A DNA stretch of 64,000 nucleotides from Gnomoniopsis sp. IMI 355080 (lineage: Eukaryota; Ascomycota; Sordariomycetes; Diaporthales; Gnomoniaceae): assembly GCA_027946555.1 (NCBI GenBank), contig JAPEVC010000008.1, positions 186,001-250,000 on the forward strand, in the 5' to 3' direction. Both the position numbers and the translations under genes were made by a program. The notes under the pieces are model-generated. The model was not told the origin of the DNA. It was given only the letters and a program-made list of their open reading frames with translations, and did not search any database. Below are positions 35,153 to 47,241 of this stretch, one piece after another. Every line of letters starts with the position of its first letter. The stretch's first letter is position 1.

Positions 35153-35905
35153 ATGGCCTCCTCGTCATCTTCTCATACAAACCCCTTCCACTCACGGCCA
35201 GCCAGCCGCATTCCCTCCCACTCCTCCTCAGGCTCCTCCTCGTCTTACCCACACAACAACCACAGGAACTGGTCCCACCATCCAGAAGACATGCCCGAGC
35301 CCTTCAACTCAGAAATGCGCGACCGCCAGGCCCGCGGCAAGGACCCATATCTTCCCGAGGCGGCGGACGGCGGCCATCTCGGTGGTGGCGAACGAGGCAA
35401 CATGCACCACGGCGGCATAAGGAATCGCGGCAGCGGCAACAGCAGCGGCGGCCGCGGTGGGGTCTCTAGGTAAAGCAGTATTATCTTTGGTTGTTTTTTT
35501 GGATTTCTTTCCCTAATAGGTGCCCCGTTGTATAGCGGTGACTGACAGGGGGTCTACAGACAACAACCCAAAGAACCCTTCCAAAAGGCAGAGCGGCGCG
35601 ATTGGGCTGAGACTGTTCTCGACAACCCAGAATTGCTGCTAATGTACGCCCAGAGCAGCGGTGATGTGAGTGTGAAATCATACACCTGCTTTTTGTCAAG
35701 ATTCCTTTCTCATTTTTTCCAGACTCTCCCAGCCACTCGTCACAAGTTCAAAAAAATCATGTGCGGCCTGGACGAGTATGACGATGACGAAGCCTCTATC
35801 GCTGGCGGCGGTGCTGGCCAGTATCACCAGCAGCAAAGGTTCAATGGCGTCTCATGGTCTAATCATAGTGGCGATGGCGGCGGCTCACGCGGTGGGAGAA
35901 GGTAA
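35153..35905 (+). CDS. Conserved low-complexity fungal protein of unknown function
   Basis: Three exons, 35153-35469, 35560-35665 and 35723-35905; 606 nt, 201 residues. I do not recognise a named family. The N-terminal ~105 residues are Ser/His/Gly-rich and probably disordered. Exons 2-3 carry an ordered core: RDWAETVLDNPELLLMYAQSSGD then TLPATRHKFKKIMCGLD, a pattern I associate with uncharacterised fungal proteins. The tail is Asp-rich, then Gly/Gln-rich. The 3' end is ambiguous: the stop TAA overlaps a strong donor (AG/GTAAGG at 35901/35902), and splicing to 35955 would keep frame to a TGA at 36024, ending in HRSRRGI (223 residues). Start ATG has a purine at -3. Confidence 0.65.
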
Positions 35906-36600
35906 GGAAGCTCCCGGGGGGAGGGGGGGCGGCTGAATTCTCGCTGTATGATAGATATAGTGACGGAACTATCACGAATCACGATCATCGTGATAGCCTT
36001 CATCGCTCAAGAAGGGGCATTTGAATATTAGATGCTTCCTCGTCGGCCCGGTCTACATCGCCTGGGAAGCCCATTTCGAGGACGCTCAGACTATGTTGAC
36101 ACAGCATCTCGCGATGTGTGAGGTCCCTCGTGCACATCGGTCACCATAACATGGCACCGTCTACTTCCTTCCAATCTCCTACCGAACATCTTACGAATAG
36201 CCAATCTAAACCAGCCTTGGCGCAACACGATGATAGCAGTGGTGGACAATAAAATGAACGTCAGGGAGTGTCATATTAGCCCAAGAAAGTTGACACCCGT
36301 GCTCCCAAGGAGGTAAGTAAGCTCGCCTAGTCCAGTGGCCCAAAAGCTCCCTCTCTCATACCCAAATATTCAACCACACCACCAGTCGTTGTCCCGATGA
36401 ACGCCTGCGTTATGCAATAGTGGCAAGGAAAAAACCGTTCCAGCCATGCCAGTTTCATTTAGGGAAGACCTGTCTCCCATGTCATCAATGTCGTTATATG
36501 AGATGACCAGAAGACTTGGGAAATCCCGTTCCAATTCTTCATGAACATCTGAGCGCTTTGCTTCCCAAACCATGAATGCCCTAATGTTCCAGAAACACAA
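35906..36600. other. 3'-3' spacer
   Basis: Possible extra last exon of the preceding gene (35955-36024) and the downstream region of the converging ADAM gene. Nothing else is supported. Confidence 0.5.
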
Positions 36601-38994
36601 CTATGCATACCGCGTAGCCATGCTTGACTGGTAACCGGTGTATGCCGGTGGCGGCCCTTTTGGTAATGGTATGCTCGCTCTTGATGGCCTTGATGATCTT
36701 GACCTGTGCGATCGGCCGCTGCTGGACACATTCCTATGTCCTGCCATCGGTGGTGGCGACGGCACGTGTCCGTAGCCCTTGGGCCTCGGCACACGTCGCC
36801 GCCGCGCCCGGCTCCTGCGACACATACTCCAGATGCAACTGCATGACGCGACCAAGATCAACCCACCGACCACGCTAGCTACAGGGATGACAATGTTCTT
36901 ATTGTCTTCGATCCAGCTTTTGATTTCATCACCAGTGTTACTGCCTTCGCAGTTACCGTTGCTGCACTTGCCGCCTCCTTGACATGGTGTGCCGTCGAGA
37001 AAGTTCTGGTTCAGCCTGTAGCAAACATTGTTGCCAAAGCTCGGCGACTGGCAGGAGATTTGGCATCCAGAAGAACTACATGACTCCGTGTCGTTATCCG
37101 TGGTCAAAGAGCCCATGAGCGATTGGCACTGTTGATCACGCGATGTGCACTGGCCTGATGCACACTGGAGACTGGAACCGCAGCCTGTACCATCCGGGGC
37201 AGAAAGGTCTGCTGGGCAGGTGGACGAGTTTCCGGTACATGTTTCCTGAGGGTCGCAAACGCCGGTGCTCGCACGACACACAGTGCCGCTGCTAGCGAAT
37301 TGACATGACGAGGTACAGCAATCCTCGTTCGATGAGTCGCATACGGAGCCTGTGGTAAACTTGCACGTGTTGGCGTCGCAACATGTATTGCCTGCGCATC
37401 CAGCATCGCCACCGCAATCGCATTCTTCTCCAGACTCTACAATTCCATTGCCACACTGGCTGCCGGTGATGGTGACAACGTCTTTATTGTTGGTCAAACA
37501 AGTTGACTGAACGGACTGGCGCCCGAGGGCCGAGCAGATGTTGCCGATAGAGCACTGCGAGAATTGCGAAATACCGGATGATGTGGAGGGGTTCATTATG
37601 AACTGCCCATTCGCGTTGCAGCTTGATGTGCTGAGTGGACAGCACTGCTGCATCGTGACGGAGCCGTCTGCGCATGTCGTTGCTGTACAGTCGTGCACAG
37701 CTCCAAAGGTGTGACCCGACTCGTGCGCAAAGACCTGCCATTCTGTAGACGTACGAACCACCACGTTCGCAGCTGCTATTGTCTCATTGCCTTGAGGAGT
37801 CGAGCCGGACATGCACAGCTGGCCCAGCCACGCCAGCCCAACCGCAGAGTCCGTATTGCAAGTGCTCATGAGGGTCCAGTACGCGTTCGTGTCATTGTGC
37901 TGCCCGCGCCACTCGGAGAAGGCATTGAGACGATCAGAGAGAGTACTTCCATCGCAACCGATATTCCAGGGCGCCTCGACGCTTGCGGTGGACGGGCACT
38001 CTCTGGGGCTGATGGTGAGATTCTGAATACCCAGCGAGATGTTGAAGGTGCTCTCATATAGTTGAGAAGCGGTGTTGACCTGGTTGATGATGTTGGTCCT
38101 AACGGCTGTGTCATTGGCAAAGTCCGCTGTGTATGTGCAATCTGTCGCAACACCGATGAGAGCGACCTTGCGGGACGTGGGACATCCGTTTGTTGAGCCT
38201 ATGGCGGCGGTCAAATTGACGCCGGCGCTATTGCCTCCTGTAGTACCATCAATCTGTCGCCCGAACAGAGCCCTGGGTGACATGGAGGACCATATGGACC
38301 TTTTCTCACCGATATCGACGCCGCGATAGATGGGGTGGTTCTCGTCGCGATTGAAGAGCAGCTCCCCGGAAGCGCAAGTGTCTTGTGACACTGATCTTTT
38401 TAATTCGTCCAATTCCTGGTGCACAGACTCGTCGGATATGATGTCCGAGTCTCTCCACACAATCATATATTCGCCGTGCTCATACTCGATCTCAGGGTCC
38501 TTGGATAGTCTAGTTTGCAGATAGTTCCCGCTGGTTTGTACATGATGGTAGTCGCCGTTGAGTGCGAATGCACCCTCGAATATGGGACCAGGGCCGTCTT
38601 GGAGAACATGTATCCTTGCCCAGCCTGCATTCGTCCATTCGATGTCTCCAGGATATTGCACAAATGTGGTCCCTTTAAAGACGCGATGGTCTAAACGATC
38701 TATTGGCTCCGTCCGCTGGATGGAACCGTCGTGGTCCAGGTAGGTGACTGTGGCGCCGTCGGCGACAACATCGTGGTTAGGCTCGAGAGATAGGCGTATC
38801 CTTGAGGGTCTATCGCTCAATGTGAATGTGAGTTGGAAGGAGGAGTAGGCGTGGACTCGATTGGAGGGAGTTTGGAAGACAGGGTCGTTGATGTGGCCCA
38901 CATTTCGTATCGGATTTCGCTCTCTCGAGTGGGCTGAAATTGGAGAGAGTAGTAGACTGGCGACGGCAACGGCGAAGCCACCGAGGAACTTCAT
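36601..38994 (-). CDS. ADAM-family zinc metalloprotease (fungal ADM type)
   Basis: Single exon, 797 residues; start is the ATG of MKFLGG, since the codon further upstream is TTG. Residues 1-23 form a signal peptide (hydrophobic core FAVAVASLLLS). The prodomain reaches about residue 230-250, where KR and RALFGR could be processing sites. The reprolysin-type catalytic domain has HESGHTFGAVHD at 424-435, the HExxHxxGxxHD zinc motif. The disintegrin domain (about 514-602) contains CGNGIVESGEECDCGG and many cysteines. A Cys-rich region follows. One transmembrane helix lies at about 701-720 (IVIPVASVVGGLILVASCSC), then a basic, Pro-rich cytosolic tail (PSPPPM, PKGPPPAYTGY) with possible SH3/WW sites. 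The order is that of fungal ADAMs (ADM-A/ADM-B), membrane-anchored sheddases of mostly unknown substrate. Confidence 0.95.
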   Translation of the reverse strand: MKFLGGFAVAVASLLLSPISAHSRERNPIRNVGHINDPVFQTPSNRVHAYSSFQLTFTLSDRPSRIRLSLEPNHDVVADGATVTYLDHDGSIQRTEPIDRLDHRVFKGTTFVQYPGDIEWTNAGWARIHVLQDGPGPIFEGAFALNGDYHHVQTSGNYLQTRLSKDPEIEYEHGEYMIVWRDSDIISDESVHQELDELKRSVSQDTCASGELLFNRDENHPIYRGVDIGEKRSIWSSMSPRALFGRQIDGTTGGNSAGVNLTAAIGSTNGCPTSRKVALIGVATDCTYTADFANDTAVRTNIINQVNTASQLYESTFNISLGIQNLTISPRECPSTASVEAPWNIGCDGSTLSDRLNAFSEWRGQHNDTNAYWTLMSTCNTDSAVGLAWLGQLCMSGSTPQGNETIAAANVVVRTSTEWQVFAHESGHTFGAVHDCTATTCADGSVTMQQCCPLSTSSCNANGQFIMNPSTSSGISQFSQCSIGNICSALGRQSVQSTCLTNNKDVVTITGSQCGNGIVESGEECDCGGDAGCAGNTCCDANTCKFTTGSVCDSSNEDCCTSSCQFASSGTVCRASTGVCDPQETCTGNSSTCPADLSAPDGTGCGSSLQCASGQCTSRDQQCQSLMGSLTTDNDTESCSSSGCQISCQSPSFGNNVCYRLNQNFLDGTPCQGGGKCSNGNCEGSNTGDEIKSWIEDNKNIVIPVASVVGGLILVASCSCIWSMCRRSRARRRRVPRPKGYGHVPSPPPMAGHRNVSSSGRSHRSRSSRPSRASIPLPKGPPPAYTGYQSSMATRYA

Positions 38995-39406
38995 TGTTCC
39001 CCGGGATCGATTCAAATTACACGATTAAACCGCCTTGGAACGAACATTCGGTTCGGTTGCCTGCAGGAGAGGTCGATTGAGGAGAAAAAAACACTTGTAG
39101 GATCTGCGGAAAGGCACACCCAGCCTCTGATATGCGGTATAGACGAATTGCAGGAGCGTGGGCAGGTGGAGAGGTAAGACCGGCTACAACGCGCACGAGG
39201 TCAGGAGGAGAGAGAGAGTTTTCGTGGATTGAACAGTTGACATAACGAGAGCACGGATCCGGAATCGAATCTCGGAAACATGAAAGAGAAAGTAGGTGGA
39301 TGACCGATGTCTTGACAACACCCTCCAGCCCCCATCTCGCTGCCTCGTTAGGTAGTATGTCTTGGCGTGCGCCTGGGCGCTGCGCGGGATCCGCCTGTTA
39401 TGGACA

Positions 39407-39417
39407 GGGGGGGGGGG
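39407..39417. repeat. Poly-G tract, 11 nt
   Basis: Eleven consecutive G about 410 bases upstream of the ADAM start. Member of the set of G/C homopolymers. Confidence 0.95.
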
Positions 39418-41432
39418 ATTGCCAAGTGCACCGCAGTCTCTCCTCTCTACCTTCCGTGTCTTGTTGGGGCTATTTCTGCTCTACTGCCTCTTACTACTAT
39501 GCAGTAGGTATCTAGGCGGGAAGTACGGGCTGTTGTGCTTCAGGTAAGTCTGTCCGTTCTAGGCCTGGTGGCCTGGTGGGTACTACTTAGAGACAGACAC
39601 TTGGACGTTCAGCTAAACAATTGCGAGCAAAGGATACAATCGACGAGTAATTGATCATGAGGCTAGGAAAGCCTGCGGCATCATCAACACGGAGTGCACT
39701 CCAGAGCTGAACAATCTCTCTCTAGTGGACTATCGACTAGTAGCGAGCGCACAGTGCCCCGCATTGAAAGAAAGGACGGGTAGATATGCCAATCAGCGTA
39801 TGACAGGATCCCGCTTCAAAGTCACCTGCAGGCAAATAAGACGAACATGCATCCAACCTCTTCCAATGTGCCCAATCGCAGAGGTTTTCCCCCGTCGGCC
39901 ACCACTTGCCCGCCGCCAGTTCTCGGGCCTGGTCGAGGGACGGAGGAGTATCGTCTCAAACCCGAGTCAACTTGGCGGGTTCGCGTCTCAACTTTCAGGA
40001 CTCCGTCATGGCCTGGGGCAAGCGGACCGGGACTACCTGGCACGCTGATTGTAGCGTACCCGACCTAAAACTTGGTCTCGGTCGGTCTTTATTCATACCT
40101 ATTAATATTAATAAGCTTACAACAGAGTTGACGGCCTGTCCCGTTAATGCTTACTTGAAGGAAGGGTCCTCACGAGTACATACATTAGTGTCCACCATCA
40201 AATATTCGCTGCTTCTTCACAAGCTGTAGATGAAAATGAAGACATCACATTATGACCATGCCGCTTACGTCGCCGCCGCCCCCTCGCTGGATCGGTGCCG
40301 CTGCTATGTTGCCGCGCGCTTAAGTAAGGTTCGACCCGTCCTGTCTACTAGACTTCCTCTTGTAATCAAAGGCTGCTGTTAGGGCTGCTGGGTCTGGTCC
40401 ACTACCTACCTACCTAAATGTAGACAATTTCGGCAGTGGAAGAGGCTCGGGTTGATCTGTCAACATCAAACAGTCCATGTCCTACATGTTTCGTCACACG
40501 GACATCCACGTCGCTTGCGTTGTTTCTCGTCATGCAACGCTCGCATGAACGTCTCTTTATCTTCTCAATCTTGCAATTTCACATTCCACCCCTACGGAGT
40601 ATGTGTTTGGAGACCCGACAATTTGGGTAACGGGCTGGATTTGCAAATCAAGAATGGTAGGCTCCATCAGGGTCACCCCCGACTCCAAACTGTGCCATCT
40701 CTGGCGCGGGCCATTGCTACTCTACGGACGTACCATCACCCCTCCCGGCTTGCTCTAAGTGTTTCAAAGAAGATTGGCATCCCTCCATTCGAGGGTTGCT
40801 CATTATGCTCTTCCACCAGCCTTTGGCTATATGATGCGCGAACTCAGCTGATTGAGAATAGCTGATGCAGGCGTCGTCGTTCTGTCCCAATGGCCGAGGG
40901 CAATGAAAACGATCTACTGTAACTGACTGTCGTGCTGCAGAGAAGGGCACAGAGACCGACATAGCAGACCTGGGTTTGTCTGAACCTTCACTATTTTCAT
41001 ACCCCTGCCAGAACTTTAATCAAACATCGGACGAACTTTCACTGAATAATTTCCCTAATTATAACCATCCTGTTGTTGAACATACAAGATGAGCTCACTA
41101 GTCCGCACTTAGAATCGTTACAGACTAATGATCAGGTAACTGCAAAGAGTTGTTTTCAGACCAACGCCAGGAAGGAGTTCCCATCATGGCAATATGGATG
41201 ATGTCGATATAGACCGTCACGTGGAAAACTCACCTTGGCTCAATGGTCCTTGCACCATAGAACTTGGCGATTATGCAGGTGTCTGGAATCTGGACCTGTG
41301 ATGAAATTGGGTCTAGGGCATATTCCAGACAAAGTGCGTACCTGCTTCGCCTTCGGCAACTCTAAGGTGTCCGTCATCGCTACTGTGGGGTTGATTTGTA
41401 TAAGACCACCTACCCAGGTACTCAACAAGCTC

Positions 41433-41436
<4 letters not shown>

Positions 41437-41463
<27 letters not shown>
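41437..41463. repeat. (AC)13 microsatellite
   Basis: Thirteen perfect AC units in a spacer, the longest dinucleotide repeat noticed in the window. Likely length-polymorphic between isolates. Confidence 0.95.
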
Positions 41464-42082
41464 GTCTCATACACACTGTCTACGTATCTGTGATGGCAAG
41501 GTGGCTTAGACATGAGGGGTACCTCACCTCAGCCGGAACTGCCGGCTTTCAAATCGCAGCGTGCACTCTCATAGTCTGACAACTGAGCAATGTAAGAGCA
41601 AGTGGTCGGGTGAATTAGAGGGGCCAAGGCGCTGCCAACAACATAGCCGCACTCCCAAGCTTGGTAGACACCTAATTGGACTGGATATCCGACGTCTGCC
41701 AAGATGGGCGCTGACGACTACGACGATGAAAGAGGCGACGATTGGCGACAACTCTAGAGTGGAACGGTCACTGCCCAGCAAATGGCAATACGAACGGGCC
41801 ATGTACGAGAAAACGTCCTGATCACGGTCAGTAGCCAAGTCACATGTGTGGACGAGCAGGCTACCTCGCGAGGTGCACGCTGATTTCAGACTGTGGCCTC
41901 GCCTTCCATTTGGCGTGCACGCGGCACAAGAACTAGACTGCCTGGTCTCCTACATATATATTATATAAGCATCATAAAAAAGCCCTTGACAGTACTACGC
42001 GATCCACCACAGCAGCGGATCCCATAAACACCAAGAATGAAGCAGACCGTCCACAATCATTTCCCCTGGTGTTCGACGGAGC

Positions 42083-44477
42083 TTACTTCTTGCGCTGCTC
42101 ATGCACCAGCGCAATGATCTTGTTCACCACCGACGGATCTGACAGCGTCGAAGTGTCGCCCAGCTGGTCCTCCTCACCCGCCAAGATCTTGCGCAGGATC
42201 CGCCGCATGATCTTGCCCGAGCGGGTCTTGGGCAGGTCGGGCACAATGTACACGGCCTTGGGCGCGGCAAAGGGCCCGATGCTCTTGCGCACCTGCAGGA
42301 TGAACTCCTTGCGCAGCGCCTCGGACGCCTCGGTGCCGTCCTTGACCGCCACAAACGCCGCGACGGCTTGTCCCGTCAGCTCGTCGCTGATGCCCACGAC
42401 GGCAGCCTCGGCAATGGAGTGGTGCTCGATCAGCGCGGCCTCAATCTCGGCGGTCGACAGGCGGTGGCCGCTGACGTTGACGACGTCGTCGACGCGGCCG
42501 CGGATCCAGTAGAAGCCTTCGTGGTCACGTCCGGCACCGTCACCAGTAAACTGGAAAGCGTTAGGAAGGGTGGAAGATCGTTGAGGGGAAGGGGGGGAAT
42601 TGGATTGAAGCTTACGTAGTAGCCCGGGTATACGTTCAGGTACGTATCCATGTACCGCTTGTGTGCACCGTAGACTGTCCGTGCCATACTTGGCCACGCT
42701 TGCTTAAACGCCAAAACACCCTCCACATCGTTGCCGTGAATCTCCTCACCCGAGACGGGGTCGATGATTGCAGGCTCAATGCCAAAAAATGGGAGAGATG
42801 CAGAGCCAGGCTTAGTTGGCGTGACACCTGCAAGTGGTGTGATGACGTTGGATCCAGTCTCAGTCTGCCAGTATGTCTGTACAACGTGTTAGTAATTTGT
42901 AACAGGACCAAATCGGAAATGGGGTAGTGCATACATCAACAATCTGTGCCTCCTCCTTGCCAACCACCTCGAAGTACCATTTCCAGACCTCCGCGGCGAT
43001 GGGCTCACCAACAGAGCCCAGAACACGCAGGTGCGCCATCTTGCTCTTCACAAAGTCGTCGCCAGCACGTTTGAGCAACCGCAAGGCGGTGGGCGCCACG
43101 TAAAATTGTGTCACCTGGTGCTTGTCGATAATCTCCCAGTACCGGGAAAAGTTCGGGTATGCAGGCGTTCCCTCAAACACGACGGTTGAGACACCGAGCA
43201 AGAGAGGCGCGTAAACAACGTAGGTGTGGCCCGTGATCCACCCAACGTCACCACCGCAAAAGTATCGGTCTCCATCGTGAATGTCAAAGACGTACTTGCC
43301 GGTCATGGCAGCTCCTAGGAGATAGCCACCAGTGGTGTGCAGAACACCCTTGGGCTTGCCCGTCGAGCCAGAGGTGTACAAGAGGAAAAGCGGGTCCTCG
43401 GAGTTCATGGGTTCAGGGGCGATGTAGGCAGGCCACTTCTCGACTTCCTCGTGCCACCACCAATCCCGACCCTGAGTAAATGGCACGTCGGCTCCCGTTC
43501 GCTTGTAGACGAGCACGTGGCTGACATCAGGGCACTGCTTCAGCGCATCGTCCACAATCTTCTTGGTGCCGATCAGCTTTCCGCCCCGCTTGCCCTCATC
43601 GGTCGTGATGACCACCTTGGAATTCGCATCGATGACACGATCGCGGAGAGAGTCGGCAGAGAAGCCGGCAAACACGACGGAGTGGACGGCTCCAATTCGC
43701 GTGATGGCGAGGAGAGCAACGATGGCTTCGGGAATCATGGGCAGGTAAACCGCTACGGTGTCGCCCTTCTTCACGCCCATTTGCTTGAGGACCCATGCTG
43801 TCCTGCAGACCTCGCGCAGCAGCTCACTGTAGGTGACATTCCGGCCCTCGTTCGGCTCATCAGCCTCATAAATAATGGCGACTCTGTTCGGGTCCTTGGC
43901 AGCGTGTCGGTCGACGCAGTTGTACGAGGCATTCAGCTGGCCTTCGAGAAACCAAGCATTGTCACCATTCAACAAGCTTCCGGTGTGGACATTCTGGAAA
44001 TCTTTTGACCAGGTAAGAAGCTCCCGAGCCTTGGTGCCCCAGAATTTCTCGGGCTCGGTGATAGACTGCTTGTAAAGTTGCTGGTACTCCTCCAGACCTG
44101 ATCCAATGAGTCAGTATGAAATCGGCTCTCTAGCGATGACCCTAACCAACTTACCGGACAAGTGAGGTTTGCTCGGATGCTCTGTGGTTTCAATTGTCAG
44201 CCCACCTGTTCTTAGAGCCTACACTACATCAACCCATTTTCCGAAAATTCAAACACAGCCGAAGTGACCTACTATCGAGCATTTTCTGAGGAGGGTCTAT
44301 TTGAGAACCTGTTAGTAAACCCGCTCCACTCTTGTGCCGAAGACAGCAGCGTGCAGTGCTGCGGATCTCCGGATACGGAGATCACCGCGCCCACAGCGTC
44401 AACAATCAAGACTCACGAAAAGTGTCGACCTCATGGGCCTCAGCCACCACGGGAACCTTGGGCGCGCCTTCAGCCAT
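42083..44477 (-). CDS. facA: Acetyl-CoA synthetase (AMP-forming)
   Basis: Six exons: 44477-44417, 44296-44273, 44181-44155, 44097-42935, 42876-42616, 42550-42083. Phases agree; 2004 nt, 667 residues. Exons 2 and 3 are only 24 and 27 nt. Together they rebuild the N-terminus as VDTFH-PPQKMLD-KHPSKPHLSG, like that of other fungal enzymes. The core has the P-loop YTSGSTGKPKG, the acetate/CoA segments GGDVGWITGHTY, TYWQTETGS, GRVDDVVNVSGHRLST, and PKTRSGKIMRRILRK with the catalytic lysine that sirtuins regulate. It makes acetyl-CoA from acetate, ATP and CoA in the cytosol or nucleus, for growth on acetate or ethanol and for histone acetylation. In Aspergillus the orthologue is facA, controlled by FacB and CreA. 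CCAATCA boxes lie at 44557-44563 and 44931-44937 upstream. Confidence 0.97.
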
Positions 44478-44556
44478 GATGATGAAGCGAATCGCGCGGG
44501 GCCGTAGTGAGACGAATTGGTGATGGCGGGGTAGCTCTTGTGTCCCGGATGCTGAG

Positions 44557-44563
44557 CCAATCA
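44557..44563. promoter_or_regulatory. CCAAT box upstream of facA
   Basis: CCAATCA on the plus strand, 80 bases upstream of the facA ATG (reverse orientation in gene sense). A second copy is at 44931-44937 on the other strand. Candidate site of the HAP/AnCF complex. Confidence 0.4.
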
Positions 44564-45861
44564 AGGGTCTGTGTCCACAAGGCCGCTTGAGTACGACGGT
44601 TCAGGTCGAATTGTGATGATTGTTGGAGCTTTCCAGGCGTGTCTTCAGAGGATGTATTGTCAAAGGCGAGTGAGTGAGGGGAACAGGAACGGAGGAACGA
44701 GTAAGATTAAAAGATCATAGGACTAGAGGTTGGATCTAAAAGTCGACGAGGAGGTCAACAAGGGGGGTAGCTCTTTATTATGAAATACATCCAGCCTCAG
44801 CCTAGCCACTAATTCACCCTGCCGGCGTGTACTACGGACGGTATTTTGCTGGTAGCCTAGGTAGAGAGCTGCTCCCTTGTGTCCGGATGTTTCCTAGCTG
44901 GGCTTATCCCCTCCAAAAACCAGTCCCTGCTGATTGGACGGATCAAGTGGGCCAAGGACGCCCCCACTGAGAAGTCCCACCTAACCGGGATTCACTTTGA
45001 GAGGTTGCCCAAGCCACGAGGCCCTGCATCGTCTTTCCGTCTGTCCGGACCGCTTCAATTGAGAACCGACGAGGCAAGGCTAGCCCGTCTTGGTGAGAGA
45101 CACCCGTTCACGCAGCTGCATGCAGTCTTTGGCCATGTCTGTGACAGACCCTCTCTAGATACCCTTTTCGTGTGTTTTTCTATTTTCGCCCTGACCCGAG
45201 AACGACTGGATGGTTTACCGAACAACGCATTCGACCTGCCTTTCCTCGCCTCGGACATACTGTCAGTCGTCGCGTTCCAACAAACACACGAGGCCGAAGA
45301 GCGAAGGGCCCCCTCCGCCCCTTTCAGTGTAGGCAGCGTTTTGCGTCACATTATGCGTGCTCCATGATCAACGGTGACAAGTAATTGTTGAGACATCTGA
45401 TTTTTCGTGTTCTTCTCAGTCAATCCGCTCGGACTGATGCCGGAAATTGAAACATCGTGTCTTCACTGCGCGATATGCGACAGTGGCATCATGTATTTGA
45501 TAATATTTCAGCTCAGTCGAGTTGGTCGTCCCACTCAGCGTCAGTGTCTCTGGTGGATTCTTGTCGCAGACCCCACCCCAGAACAAGATATACTTTCCCA
45601 CACAAATTGCAAGTCTGAACTTGTCGATATGAATCCAACGTGGCTCCGAACTTCAGATTAGGCTCCTGCACGATTCCAGGCGCACATATGCACGCAGAGC
45701 GCCTGGATCATAATCTTGGCTTCCATTGAAAGTGGAAATGACATTGTAGATTTGCTCAATCAAACCGCTTCAACAAGCAAGTCGTAACCAGGACTTCCCA
45801 GTTGACGCCCGCACGCGACGACGCCCCAGCCGAAGGATTGCCACGATGCGCTTACAAGCGT

Positions 45862-45872
45862 CCCCCCCCCCC
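45862..45872. repeat. Poly-C tract, 11 nt
   Basis: Eleven consecutive C in the facA-RFC5 spacer. Member of the set of G/C homopolymers. Confidence 0.95.
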
Positions 45873-46470
45873 GCAAAACCTCTAGTAATCTGGGGTAGCC
45901 CATTTCCGGTATCGTGGGGAAGAGGGCACGGGACCAAGGATTATCTAGCCGTGTCAAAAAGTCGGGTTGGAGGAGCCGCCCCGACTCATGACATCGACGT
46001 CACGCCTGAGAGCCCTCTAGACTTTTGTACTGTCATCGTCGATCTAGCTTGGCTAAACTTCCCCATCCGAGTGGTACTATGGTAGATGTCTAAGGAGAAT
46101 TTGAGACGCGCTAGCTGCTGCCTCCGCGGAAGTAGCTGCATGATATGCAGGGCTCGAGTATTCGCAAAACCCAAAAAAGAAAAATCCAAAGTAAAGAGAG
46201 ATTGTCGTTCGAGTAGACAGTGGTTTTTGCGCAATGTCTCTCAACCAAAATTCAAATGCGACCCTGCGGATCCGAGCGTAGGGCTGGCTATCCGTCCAAC
46301 CCCAATAATCAGGTACCTACGTAACTATCCAAGCAGGATACTGATACCAACTGCGGCAAGTCTCGGTTGTCGACATTTGTAAATGCCTCTCTATTCCAAT
46401 TATGCTTTGAGTGTTCCGAGGCTAATGATAAACTTCCTCTCATCCGTCTGTTTCGGGAGCTCGTTAGAAA

Positions 46471-46482
46471 GGGGGGGGGGGG
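46471..46482. repeat. Poly-G tract, 12 nt
   Basis: Twelve consecutive G, 600 bases from the previous tract and of opposite base on the same strand. Confidence 0.95.
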
Positions 46483-47241
46483 CTTTTGCCCATGCCGTTC
46501 TTGCCCGGACCCAAGACTGTTCTTGAGCCCAGGTGACAAGCCAGACCACTCCAAGTTTGGGCGCGGGCCACCCTCCCTGGCAAACCAAGCCGAATTGCCA
46601 AGGGTAGCATCTGTAAATGGACAAACGGAAGACCCATCCCTGTCCCACTGGGTTATCAAGATGCCGTCCGAGTTTGGACCGTTGATGCAAGTCGCAATCT
46701 TCGTTAATTTTGGGTTGATATAGACGCTGCTAGTGATAGCTGGATGGATCTCAGCTCCTCTACTCTGTACCATAACTGGAGATAACCTGCTGTACCAAGC
46801 CCCACAAGGGAATCTGCGCTGCGAAATTGTGTTGGGGAAGGCACCCAATTACCCCAGCACGACATCAATCTTGCTGCAGTTGGTGCAGCAAGCATGGCGA
46901 CCTGCGTGGTCACACCTCCGCGTTGCCCCCTTCCTCGTCGCGGGGCTGATACTCGACTTGGTCAAGTCCACTGGTCGCACGCAATGTTGGGACGGTGGAC
47001 CACACGGTTGGGTCTTCATTTCCTCTATTCAGCCTAGAGCAACGGCTCTATGGGCCATGTACAAATGCCTCCACCCAGATCGCCTTATCTTGGGATAGGC
47101 ATATTGGTGCAGCACTTACGAGCCGCTGTCCTGCTCTCGGCCCGGGTGTATACGAGCCTTGCTCCATCAGTTGTTGATGGCGCAAACGTACCATCCGTGG
47201 TAAAGTTTGGGTAATCCTCTAAGATGCAATCAAACTTGCTC

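Larger units (their letters stand above)
38995..42082. other. Spacer upstream of ADAM and downstream of acetyl-CoA synthetase
   Basis: Three kilobases without a recognisable gene. Contains an 11-nt poly-G, a (TACC)3-type repeat near 40403-40415 and an (AC)13 microsatellite. The longest open frame (137 codons near 40.5 kb) resembles nothing I know. Confidence 0.55.
44478..47241. other. Promoter side of facA and 3' flank of RFC5
   Basis: 2.8 kb with no recognised gene. Contains a GCCTAGGTAG motif (44855-44864), an 11-nt poly-C and a 12-nt poly-G. Open frames of 160-180 codons on either strand show no domain and overlap each other. An unannotated lineage-specific gene cannot be excluded. Confidence 0.5.

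Noticed and set aside
39015..39015. Upstream start for the ADAM protease
   Set aside because: The codon is TTG. The ATG at 38994 begins a proper signal peptide.
43337..44008. Plus-strand open frame of 223 codons
   Set aside because: Antisense to the acetyl-CoA synthetase exon; no recognisable protein.
44879..45367. Plus-strand open frame of 162 codons upstream of facA
   Set aside because: No family resemblance; it lies where the facA promoter should be.
46309..46848. Minus-strand open frame of 179 codons in the facA-RFC5 spacer
   Set aside because: No domain, no flanking splice pattern, and overlapping frames of similar length on the other strand.
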